DNA of 64,000 bases. It comes from Phorcus lineatus. Lineage: Eukaryota; Mollusca; Gastropoda; Trochida; Trochidae. Shown piece after piece: positions 23,487 through 34,800 of the stretch (the stretch's first letter is position 1; every line of letters starts with the position of its first letter). Where the stretch lies: positions 27,293,497-27,357,496 of the forward strand of contig OV121082.1 in assembly GCA_921293015.1 (NCBI GenBank), given 5' to 3'. The notes under the pieces are model-generated. The model saw only the letters and a list, made by a program, of their open reading frames with translations, did no database searches and was not told the origin of the DNA. Position numbers and translations under genes: made by a program.

Positions 23487-25487
23487 GAAAAAATAGAGCC
23501 ATGGGCTCTGTAGCTCATCAGACTTTTGATAGAAATAGGTGTTGTGGTTTAGACCATGGGGTCATGAGCAGTGTAGGAAAGATAGCCTGTCCCAAAGTCC
23601 GAGTTATTCACAATCAAATAAAAAAGGCCCATTGCCCATTTGGGGTCAAGGGGTCACCGAACCTACAATTCAGAATCCCCATTGTCCAAGGAGTCTACAC
23701 ACAACTATTAAGCTATCAAGACCTTTTGGAACTGGAGAAGAAGATGAAAGTAGGATTTTAAGGTTTTGACCCCTGTGACCCCATTTGGGGTCAAGTGGTC
23801 ACCAAACCTACAATTTAGAATTCCCAGTGTCCAAGGAGTCTTCACACAATTTTTCAGATCTCTAGAGGTGAGGTGAGGTGAGGTGGTGTTTAACGTCGCT
23901 TTCAAGATTATTTCACTTATATCGCGGCTGCTAGTATTAGTGCAGGGAGAAAGCCCGCAACACCATTGTGGCTATGCATTGCGGTGAAACCTGCGAGCAT
24001 CGGCTGGAACTAGCGAACCATGGATGGTACTGCGCTGAATTGCAGTGTAGCATTGCATCCAAACCTGACTGCGTGTAGAACAGTTCTCTACTGCAGACAA
24101 AGTTGCCGAGCCCCTGGCGGGATTCGAACCACGGACCTCCTGATCCGAAGCCGAACGCGCTAACCACTGCGCTATCCCGCCCCCTCAGCTCTCTAGACCT
24201 TTTGGAACTAGGGAAAAAGATTAAATTAGGTTTTTTAGGTTTTGACCCCTGTGACCCCATTTGGGGTCATGGGGTCACCAAACCTACAATTTAGAATCCC
24301 TGTTGGCCAAGGAGTCTACACACACCTTTTCAGCTCTCTAGACCTTTTGGAACTAGGGAAAAAGATGAAATTAGGTTTTACAGGTTTTGACCCCTGTGAC
24401 CCCATTTGGGGTCATGGGGTCACCAAACCTACAATTTAGAATCCCCGTTGGCCAAGGAGTCTACACACACCTTTTCAGCTCTCTAGACCTTTGGAACTGG
24501 AGAAGAAGATGAAATTAGGTTTTTCAGGTTTTGACCCCTGTGACCCCATTTTGGGTCATGGGGTCACCAAACCTACAATTTAGAATCTCCAGTGCCCAAG
24601 GAGTCTACACACAACTATTCAGCTCTCTGGACCTTTTGGAACTAGGGAGAAAAGATTAAATTAGGTTTTTTAGGTTTTGACCCCTGTGACCCCATTTGGG
24701 GTCATGGGGTCACCAAACCTACAATTTAGAATCTCCAGTGCCCAAGGAGTCTACACACAACTATTCAGCTCTCTAGACCTTTTGGAACTAGGAAAAAAGA
24801 TTAAATTAGGTTTTTTAGGTTTTGACCCCTGTGACCCCATTTGGGGTCATGGGGTCACCAAACCTACAATTTAGAATCCCCGTTGGCCTAGAAGTCTACA
24901 CACACCTTTTCAGCTCTCTAGACCTTTTGGAACTGGAGAAGAAGATGAAATTAGGTTTTTCAGGTTTTGACCCCTGTGACCCCATTTGGGGTCATGGGGT
25001 CACCAAACCTACAATTTAGAATCTCCAGTGCCCAAGGAGTCTACACACAACTTTTCCGCTCTCTGGACCTTTTGGAACTGGAGAAGAAGATGAAAATAGG
25101 TTTTTCATGTTTTGACCCCTGTGACCTCATTTGGGGTCATGGGGTCACAAAATCTACAATTTAGAATCTCCAGTTCCGAAGGAGTCTACACACAACTTTT
25201 CAGCTCTCTGGACCTTTTGGAACTGGAGAAGAAGATTAAAATAGATGTTTAAGTTTTTGACCCTTGTGACCCCATTTGGGGTCATGGGGTCACGAAATCT
25301 ACAATTTAGAATCCCCATTTGCCAAGGAGTATGCACATAAAATTTCAGCTCTCAGAGTCATTGGTTCTGGAGAAGAAGTCGAAAAAGTGAAAAGTTTACG
25401 GATGGACGGATGGATGGACGGACGGATGGACGGACGCCTTGCCATGCCATAAGCCCATCGGGTCTTTCAGACCTGATAAGCTAAAAA
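23487..25487 (+). mobile_element. Hairpin-ended element with 145-bp tandem monomers (family Q)
   Basis: About ten monomers of exactly 145 bp carry GACCCCTGTGACCCCATTTG and GGTCACCAAACCTACAATTT. They lie between a left end with hairpin AGAGCC-ATG-GGCTCT and TAGCTCATCAG, and a right end with hairpin GGTCT-TTC-AGACC and CTGATAAGCTA. The right end is preceded by a GGACGGATGGAC-type simple repeat. This design resembles the central-tandem-repeat 'pearl'/Helitron-like elements described in oysters (from memory); no Rep/helicase is present. The many 65-residue frames are monomer artefacts. Diverged copies occur at ~4.98, 47.3-47.9 and 49.8 kb. Confidence 0.8.
23867..24185 (-). mobile_element. tRNA-derived SINE inserted in the 145-bp array
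   Basis: Full-length copy of the same SINE as at 13.25 kb: tRNA-like head at 24120-24185 (minus), GAGGT repeat at the left end. CAG[A/C]TCTCTAGA flanks it (23855-23866 and 24186-24197), a 12-bp target duplication with one mismatch taken from the array monomer. Confidence 0.93.
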
Positions 25488-26079
25488 TTAAAATTTATCA
25501 GAATTCATGAGCTGTAACAAAATAGACGCTAATCAACTATAGATATCACCGATGTGGAAATGAGATTCAGCAAGTTTCATCACCGATGTCGAAAGATTTA
25601 TTTAACCTAGATTTTGACGCCGATCGGTCATTTATCATGATAGCAATCATTGTAAGTGTTGACAGGTATTTACTATTTTCGTGTCTTTTGTCGAAATGTT
25701 GATGATACAATAATTAAAAAATAGGTTGCATATTGAATTTGTTTTAAATATCATCATGACTTAGAAAATTGCCGATAGGTACAAGAAATCGTTGAATTCT
25801 GCAAGAAGACAAGTTATTTACACGATCAAATTGACACTTGCGCATCTGAAACACAAGTTTTGATAATTTTTTAACATGACACCAACTTATAAATTATTTA
25901 TTACATATCAGTTATTTTATCAGCAACTCTAATGGGGAATCCAATCAGCATTTGTTATTGTTATTTAAGATAAGAATAAACAGCTATACTTGAAGGTCGT
26001 GTCAACGGTATCGTTTCGTTTTTGGACTATCGTGTAAATGTTTACTGAAATTTGTAAACGTACTAGCCCTAGTCCAAAC

Positions 26080-26209
26080 TATAGACAAGGTTATGGTTAA
26101 CAAGTGTGCAAAGTTTGGTTAATCTAGACCTAACAGTTTGAGTAAATTGACTGGACGGAAGGAAGGACAGACAGACAGACAGACAGACGGACAGAATGAC
26201 CGCTATATA
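26080..26209 (+). repeat. Family R, segment 2
   Basis: It continues R across the hAT insertion (TATAGACAAGGTTATGGTTAAC), passes through an (ACAG)n tract, and ends in GACCGCTATATA where the next TIR element is inserted. It aligns inverted with 51.95-52.08 kb. Confidence 0.75.
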
Positions 26210-28573
26210 CAGCGATGCCAACCCTAATTGAAGCTAAAGTGTAATCTATCTGCCAGAAAAGTGTAATTTCTATCAAAAAAGTGTAATGATACTTTGGTTC
26301 TGGCAACCATATAATAAATAAAGCAATATAGTCTGTGAAGCTGACGCATATTCAATATGTTTTTTTGTGGCAACATGTTTTTTCAATCATATAAGACCAA
26401 CGTGCGAAACGGAAGAATCTGCAATGCAAAGAGTACAAAAAGCGTGCGACTCACCGAGTCATGAGCCTTTCAAACATGGAAAATCTATGCGATAATCATT
26501 TTTGAAACGTTGTGTGACACGACTCTTTTTCGCATTACTAGTTTCGTTGATCAAAGGTTGACGCTTCAACATGCTGACATTTGCTTTGCACTTTCAAATA
26601 AAATGGCGTCACACGTGGTCAAATCTCCTTGCATCATTGTTTCATTCATAATCATCGTTAAAATCCAATATCTGTTGATGACATTTGCGTAGCAAAGCGA
26701 TGTATTGAGCTTGGAAACCAAACCGGTGCTAACTAAGGCAACAAAGCAGACGACCAATCAGATTCGTCATGACTTGCATTTTAAAGATCGACTGAAATGA
26801 CCCATGGCAACTTTCGTCATTCATAAGATATGTATTCTAATTTGCCAGTAACTTGAGTTTAAATTTTCGAAATCAGCCGACAAACAACTTTAATACGCCT
26901 TTTTCGAATCACCAGCTAATTAGCGCCAGTGAACAGAACTGAACTGGCCCGTGGTCACTGAGGCGTGTCCTAGGCGGGCTAGTCGGCGGAAGTATAACCT
27001 CCTTAATGAAAAAACAACAGGAAATTTCACAGTCTTTACAACTGTTTAAACATATCTAAAGTCATCCAAGCAACTCAAACCTCCGATAAATTGATGTTAA
27101 ATATATCTTTATTTATTTGTATTGTTCCAAGCGAAAGACAGTGTTTTAATATGATACTATGCGCACTATCCCATGGCATGTGTACATCAATTACGACATC
27201 TGCCAAATGTCACAACAATCAGACTGGTTTACTAGTCTTATTTTTTTATGACACACAGGTGGCCATTATGTATTCCTATCGCATTCAATTTCAAATCTTG
27301 ATTTAATGGTCTCTAATTATACCTTTTGAATTTTAACGCCTTGGACCCACCAAGCGGAATATATGTCCTGTCATAATGGCGTAACTCTTGGCACTCGACT
27401 GCTACTTAGTTTATTGTCACGGCGTCCAGTCATTTTGAACCAATGAACTTGCAGAATATATATTCAACCGATAGATTAAGAGAAGGAGATTTGGCTCGTG
27501 CACTTCTACGGATGATGACACACATTTAAAAAAGTACATCGTGAATAACGGGTAGCAACATTCTCTAGGATTACGTAGGATGTTTCTAACGCTTGCCACA
27601 GGTATGTTTTCATGTCATTGATTGTTAAATTCAAAGACAGAGATATTGCAACACGGTGTGAGATGTTATACTAGATAAGAATATAATATGTGTTAGTTAA
27701 ATACAAACGAATCATCCACTAAGTACAAAGTTGTCATGAAAGTGAAGTGAAACAAAATTATTTTTTCTATAGTAAACATTAAAAAAGTTTCTATATTCTC
27801 TCCCGTTTATTACAAAACCCTTCATTTTTTCGAGACAGTTGAAAACTTCATATCGATAAATACATGTTGTAACACTACGTGATATCCCATAGTAATGGAT
27901 CTCTCAACGACAAAGTTCTTAACCTTTTTGATATAAACCCACCCAAGAAAACCACGTCCAAGGATTGTCACAGTCCAATCAAGATGGATTTGACGACTGA
28001 GAGGGAAAGTTGATATCATGAAGCAGTTACATATCGTATTTTGGAATTCTTTCGGTCATGCTATTGCCTCTATTTTGCTGTTGAATTAGCTTAAAAATAC
28101 AGAGAAAATCAAAGGGTTATACTTTCAGCTGACGACTAGCACGTCACACACTGGGCGTGGCTTCGAGTCATGCTTCGGTGATTTTGTCTAAGCTTTCGCA
28201 AGTCTCATCAGGCGGTTATCCAAAACAGGGGTATAAAAGGTCTCCTAGTAGTCGAGTCAAAGCGTATATTTTCTCCTTTTTTGGCTCTATTGATTCTTAT
28301 AAGTGAAGCGAATACAGATACTAATTTGTAATAATCAAATTTATGCGTTACTTCTCCTCTTTAACATTAGGCTGAATGAATGAAGCTTTCTCATTGGCTG
28401 AAACGCTATTATGAACGGTGCAAGGCAATTTGAGCCCCGTGATATTTCTGTACTATTGCTATGCATGGAAACACGTAAAAAAATCGTTATTAAAGTCAAA
28501 CAAAGCGTAAGAGCGTAATTCAAGCATGAAAATCGTAATAATTACACCAAAATCGTAATGGTTGGCATCTCTG
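26210..28573. mobile_element. 2.36-kb TIR element in family R, TATATA duplicated
   Basis: Left end CAGCGATGCCAACC and inverted right end CAGAGATGCCAACC, one difference in 14. TATATA lies on both sides; family R reads GACCGYTATATACCCC uninterrupted at 51.95 kb. Both subterminal regions have clustered short motifs (AAGTGTAAT three times on the left, CGTAAT/CGTAAG several times on the right), like transposase binding sites of hAT-type elements. No transposase frame was recognised. An LTR-like repeat (28079-28366) lies inside. Confidence 0.75.
28079..28366 (+). repeat. LTR-like dispersed repeat, copy 2
   Basis: Same-orientation copy of 11249-11534. It contains GGTATAAAAGG at ~28231, a better TATA box than in copy 1, and ends TTTAACA. 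Because it lies inside a different element 16.8 kb away, the two are independent insertions and not the LTRs of one provirus-like unit. Confidence 0.55.
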
Positions 28574-28618
28574 TATATACCCCCGCTATGCCCGCTTACT
28601 TCGTAGTGGGGGTAGAGT
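28574..28618 (+). repeat. Family R, terminal segment
   Basis: TATATACCCCCGCTATGCCC followed by CGCTTACTTCGTAGTGGGGG forms the imperfect terminal hairpin of R. The matching inverted end lies at 51.92-51.96 kb (CCCCCGCTACAAAGTAAG with GTAGCAGGGGTATATA). Confidence 0.6.
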
Positions 28619-28751
28619 AAGCTGACTCATACATGGATTTGATGTTCCATTGGGGCAAAGACAGAATTAGAAGGGTGTATACACACCATGAGTTCTATAA
28701 TCATTGAGAAGAGATGATTGAAAGAGACAAGAGGCAGGTAATGAGACTCAC

Positions 28752-28864
28752 TTGTTGTCTGCAAGGAATATGTCCTTCACTTCCTCCAAAACGGAGGTTT
28801 CATTTCGCAAATTGACTTCCCACAGATGCAGCGAGTTGTCACTGCATACACTGATAACTCTACC
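28752..28864 (-). CDS. llgl: llgl coding exon 4
   Basis: 113 bp after a T-rich acceptor (TTTTTTTTCAG), ending AACAA|GTGAGT. It encodes GRVISVCSDNSLHLWEVN, a WD40 repeat strand matching the Lgl DDNSLHLW motif, and then NETSVLEEVKDIFLADN. It ends two bases into a codon, so at least one more exon follows. None was recognised between here and position 1. Confidence 0.87.
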
Positions 28865-31800
28865 CTGAAAAAAAATATTTTAAAAACATGTGTCAACTTT
28901 ATTATGGCAAAGTCCAATCCCACCACAGTTGATTACAACATTTCTATGAAAGGCATTTTGTAAGTTGAAATGGAAATGATTACAAGTTTATTGAGCCTCT
29001 TAAATAATGGTATGTGATGTTTGGACACTCAGTCTAAAGCAGATATAACGAAAGATAGAAATGAGCATATATAAGCAAATGATATAAACAAGCAGAATAA
29101 TATCAACAAATGGAAAAGATTAACTTGTGAGAGAAGAAGTTATTCTTTACATCTGCTTTGGCAGTGAACTTTTCCAACATGGTGATGACCTTAGATCAGC
29201 GAGATAAAATCAAACGCAGTTCTAAAAGTAGGTGGGTGGTTTTCAAAATTGGTAGCATTTTCTGCCCAAACAAGATCTTTCACAAATCACTTGTTTTAAA
29301 ATGGTTTTTATTTTCTAGAAAGTACATTTTGATGTTGATGGTCAATTTAAAGCCATTTCCACAATAGGTCAACTCCCTAATTGATGATAGATTCTGCCAA
29401 GATACGGAGCGGTGTAAAAGATCATGTGAGGACCGTCAGTGGGCCATAACTGTCACTATGTTTATCGTCATCACTCTGATATAAATAAATGGTAGCTATT
29501 CTCAAATGCTATTCAAGCTCTAGTTGGTGTTTGAGCGCAAGATCGAACATGTTAGAACAAAATATCCAAATAATAAGATTTTCTTTATATAGATCATCTG
29601 TGGTCTGTGGTACAAATATCAGTATATATTGCTGAAGGATGTAGGTGGTACCAGTCCTAATCCATGTTGCGTAGGGTTTACATTTACATAAATCATAAAT
29701 ATAGCTCTTCATGTATCAAATTATAATTATCTACTTTACATGGTTTGTTTTTAAACAATATTTCTGGAAAGTGAACGGTGAGTGCAACGAATGTATAGAG
29801 AGAAAGGGGGGAGAAGATCAGTGGAAAAAAGGCATAGGTCAAGATCACTGATACATTTATTTTTCAAGTATTTTTATTCACATAAGTGGGCACATAGTAC
29901 AAAGCAAAAAATATTCAATTCAAGTGATATGAAACATGCAGATAATGTACTAGAGCATCAATGAGCATATACATGTGTACATCAGGTCAGTGAAATACAT
30001 TGTGCAGTGGCAGCCATTTTCTAATAAAATCATTTGATTGATTTTTCATTGTGGTTATGTATCTTTCCACCTGAAAAATATTTTTCAGGGAAGCAATGAA
30101 TGTCTTAAAAGACAAGGTTCATTTCTGGTACAACTGATATATGTGTCTTTTTCCAGGAAACAGAATACGATGTAACAGCTGGAAATTTGCAATCTCATGA
30201 ATACCAAACAGAATGGATTTAAGATTTAAATGAACCTCATAACCCAGATGCAGTTGAAGAAGTGTTCAAGTTCAGCCAAGAAAAGAGCCACCAATGGACA
30301 TTCAAAGTATACATGGTCAATCGCTTCTGTTTCAGTTTTTCATCTGTTACAATTACTGTTGTCAACTATTGTCATTTTAGACAACTCCAATTTGGTATAC
30401 AATGTATTTAATTTAAACTGACAATCTTGATGTTTAATATCTTTACAGCATTGTCTTGGAAGTTTAAAAATTAAGATCTGTTACAAATATTTGGCATATT
30501 GTCACTTTGTGAAAGTTTATATCTTTCGAGAGCCCTTAAAGGCCGGTATCCGCCACTATACACGGTGTTGGCGTGGCCAAGTTGACCTGAAAAAAACCTA
30601 CACCTTGAAGGGAAAAATTTAGGGTACCTATGTTCAAAACGGAATAAATGAAAATCTTCTTACCGGAAAGTTATCATATTTACACAATATATCCTTGAAA
30701 CTTCAAAGAAGGGGAATTCCTAAATATGTTTGATCCAAAGTAAAAACTAAAAGAGTACTTTGACTACATTTACTTCATTATTGTTTCCAAATTTGAATTA
30801 ACTCTGTAAATGTCATGTGACAAGATTCTTAGCATTACCATACCAAACAAGTCTGCTAGTGGAGGAAAAGATCCATTCATAGTGTCAGATTTCACTGCCT
30901 TCCCAGCCTGACTGGGAAATCAAAACCTCCCCCATCCCATATGTCCCCCAAATATTTAGTTTTGGTTGTGGGTATAAGCTAAAGAGACTTTTGAGTAAGG
31001 TTATGAAAAGATTATTGTGATTATTGTGGAATGGATTTAGACAAATTTGTATAACTTTTGTCAACAATAGTGAAATATTCACTTCAAATACATCCAAACA
31101 TTGTTAAAAGACTATGATTGTTTTGAACAATTTTTAACAAAATGTTAAATACAGGTTCTTGTAAGGCCTATACTTAATTCTTTAATTAAAGACCTCATTA
31201 AGTTAGTGTTGGTCATCTCATACAAAACAAGTGTTTGCCACTAACATGGCAATGTCCCCCCCCCCCCCGTTATGAGATATTTGGCATTATTAATATTATC
31301 GCGTTAACAATGTATTACAGTGGTCAAAGTGTCATGGTGACCATGAAAATGAGGTGATTGATGATTACTGAAACACGAGAATGATCTCAACTCTTACGTT
31401 GCTGAATATTATTTTGACCAGTTTTGCCCCCATGGCTGAATTTTCCAGCACTCACCTCGCTACCGTTATAGCGCAATTAGCCCCTGTGGCTGAATTATTT
31501 AGCACCGAGAGACATGATTACAATATATATGGTGTACTCACATGGCGAATTGCGGGTGTAAATGGCCGTTCCACACAAAAGTAGCCCTCCAATACCATAC
31601 ACAAATGAACGATCTTTATCTAACACTTTGAATGAATTTTTTATCTTGATTTCTATTACAATCTGAAAATTGTCTTTATTTAGAGTTACAGAAAATCCTT
31701 AAATATGATCGCACAAATAAAAAATTATATATGGAATTGAAGATACATTATTCCTCTTTACGATGATATAGTTTTTTTTACAATGTGACCTCTAGTTAGA

Positions 31801-34800
31801 TATCTACAATTATCAAAAGATATACGCGGCGAAAGATGGTTGGGAGTACCCCGAGGATGCTCCGACATAACAGGATTATTAGCCAGAACTAATTCTCCCT
31901 TGGGCAATCTGGCAATCTAGCTAATTAGTGCCATTATACCCCCGGGGCAATCCCATGTCACCAGCATGCGAGTGCCAACGTTCTAAGCACCAGCATTGCT
32001 TCCTGCTGTACCGATCATCTCGGCGTGTGCAGTCACACGTGGGCGAACATTCCGAGATAAAAGAAATCAGAAATTCTTTACGCATGCCGCACCTTTATTT
32101 CTTGCTGCGCATGTACAAATTATACATAGAATTAAAAATAAATCTTTCATCTTTGTGACTGAAAAAATAATGAAAAGGTGCCAACTGGTTCAAAAGATAT
32201 GAAAAGCGAAAGAGGGACACCCTCAACTACTTGAAAACAGATTTTGATATTCGCTCTATTTGTGACACCAGTCGCATCATTCACTGCATCATTATTATTG
32301 AAAGCGCATATGCATATTATACATGGAATTAAAGACAATTCTTTTCCCTTGAAATAGGTGAAAAAAATATAAAAAAGCATTAAATAGTTCGGGAGATATG
32401 AACCGCGAAAGAGCGACACCCTTAACTACTTGAAAACAGATTTAGACAATCATCTTATTTGCGACATTTGTCGCATCACTCGCCGCACCATTTTTATTGA
32501 CTGCGCATATGCATATTATACATGGAATTAAAGATAATTCTTTCCACTTGAGAAAGGTGAAAAAAAAATTTAAAGTGCCAAATAGTTTGGGAGATATGAA
32601 CCGCTAAAGAGGGGTACCCTCAGACATTTGGGGGGAAAAATTGATAATTGCGACATTTCTCGCATCATTTGCCGCTTCTTTATTTTGTGTTGCGCACATA
32701 CACATTTCATATTGAATCAAAGCCAGTTCTTTTCCCTTTACGATGATGTAAAAAGTATGAAGTTCCGCCACCCGATTCTAAGGAAACAAATTGTGAAAGA
32801 TCGTGGGTATGTTCGTGATGTGGCTCGTATCAAACGTCCAGTGACAGCTCACATTGACTTTCTGTCTCTTTTACGACGTAAAAAAAGATTATTTTATTGA
32901 CAATCAAGTATTTTATATTACACTTATTCACCTTTTTGATGTGAAGAACAAACTTTATCAGGAGAGTAATGCTCATCCCCACTTCTGCTTCTTTCTTCAA
33001 TCTTCTTGATTATCCCCCTCATTTTCCTTCTCTGAAACTGATATAAGCTTTAGTGCATTCTTGTGACGTGTGATAAATTCTGAAACATGGTGCTGCACAT
33101 AGAGCCACATTACACTCGTTACATTCGTAAGAAGATTCTTTGCCTACCCTTTTCTTCTTTCGAACTGGCTGATTGGTTTCTTCTGCTGCCCTTCGAAGTA
33201 GCTTTCTTTTCGCTTTGGAGCAAACAACACACATACAGGAAAGCCTCTTCTTTTCAACAGGCTGAATCTTTGATAGAAAGTACCGACCATGAAGACGCAA
33301 CACACTTTTGTCGCTCGTGCTTGGCCTGCCACGAGGACGTCTATGCAGGGAAGGCACTTTTTCTGTGTCGACGAAGGTGATCACATGCTGCACTAAATCT
33401 TTTCTGAATTGTCGGCTTGTTTTCAAGGTTTTGTCTTTTGAGAATTCTTTATAGAGAATGTAAGAGTTCAACATGGCAACGTTCAACACATGGAACCACA
33501 CACGCTTCCACCATTTAAGAGTTTTCTGCCTGATCCACACCTCCCATATATTTGTTATATTCATGCACAATACGTGGTCTCGTATTTGCTTCCCCAGTCA
33601 CTCGGTTTTTCTTCCGTCTCTACAATTTCAGTGTCTCCTACATTTGACATGAGCAACACTGACTTCCTGTCCTCATACCTCACAAAGAGTAGGTCTTGAT
33701 TGTGATAGATCATCTTATCCCCTTTCTTCTGCTTTTTCTGTGGCTTCTTTACCTTCTCAGGAATGCCTTTGCAATTTCTTCTCAACGTCCCCGTCGCACC
33801 AGTTCCCGTTTCCCTCAAGTTTATATACAATGCCATAGAGGAATAGAAATTGTCCATTAACACATGATACCCTTTCCCTGCATAATGCTTCAAGTCCATG
33901 ACGATATAATACGTTTTCCCACCAACAGAAACAGTTTCATTTGTTCCTGTGTACAGTTGAAACTTGCAAACATAACCATTAGTTGAGTCACACAGCATGT
34001 AGGCCTTTATCCCATACTTCTTCGGCTTGTCGGGATTGTATACTTTGAAACTCAGATTGCCTTTCCAAGGCACCAACCCTTTGTCAACACAAATCGTTTG
34101 ATGCGGCTTGTAAACTCTGGAAAAACGATGAACGATTCTCTGGTACAAATAGCCAAGTTTATTGATTGGTGAAAACTGGGGTGTGTTTCGTCCCGGCATT
34201 TGGTTATTATCATTCAAATGTAGGTACGTTAGTAATAACCAGAGCCTATAGCGAGGCATACATTTGGTAAAGAAAGGCGTCAACGTCACATCACTCGTTG
34301 ACCAATACTCAGAAAAGTTTCTCTGTACAACCAGAGACATTGCTATAGTCATTGCTATAAATACTTTCATTTCTTCAGCATTCGTATCATACCATTGCCT
34401 CAACCTAGAACAGGGTTTTAGAACCTTATCATCAACCTCTTGGTGGAAGAATCTGTTGGTTTGTGCTGCCATTGATCCATAATCATCTTCATGAAAAGAC
34501 AACCCGAAATAGTCTACAGGATGCAGATTATCAGGCAATTCTACGAAGTATCCTAATCGCGTGTTGCCAGTAAATTGCAGATCAACACGTCCACGTGACC
34601 CACTGTCCAGCGTTCCATAAAGTTGTCATGGTCATCAAAATGTGTGTCCATTTCATTATATTGCTCATCAAAGCCAGTGAACTCTTCCTCTGTGGCAGTA
34701 CCAGCCGTACAGGGGTAAAAAAAATATGATTGTCTGACTCTCAGGTACAGTAAGAAATCAATGTCGGGCTAGTAAAAAGGGTATTTCAACTTGCCCGGGG

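Larger units (their letters stand above)
20684..26071 (+). mobile_element. Near-complete hAT DNA transposon, 8-bp target duplication
   Basis: The left end TAGGGCTGGGATGGTTACA and the inverted right end TAGGGCTAGTACGTTTACA are imperfect TIRs. GTCCAAAC is duplicated exactly at 20676-20683 and 26072-26079. The insertion-free state can be read in a paralogous R copy at ~52814-52850, which runs straight through the junction. Transposase coding is at 20815-22762. The 3.3 kb behind it is mostly a later insertion of the 145-bp tandem family with a SINE in it. Confidence 0.95.

Noticed and set aside
24242-25164. Series of 65-residue frames (TPVTPFGVMGSPNLQF...)
   Set aside because: They repeat every 145 bp, a period not divisible by three, and arise from the tandem monomer; not a protein family.
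23640-25340. CRISPR-like regular spacing
   Set aside because: The monomers are contiguous 145-bp units without unique spacers, in a eukaryotic transposon.
11249-28366. One 17-kb LTR retrotransposon between the two LTR-like repeats
   Set aside because: The second repeat lies inside a separate TIR element with its own target duplication, and no gag-pol frame lies between.
32755-32900. C-terminal frame MKFRHPILRKQIVKDRGYVR
   Set aside because: Not recognised, no splice context, and it lies in the repeat block beyond the piggyBac transposase stop.
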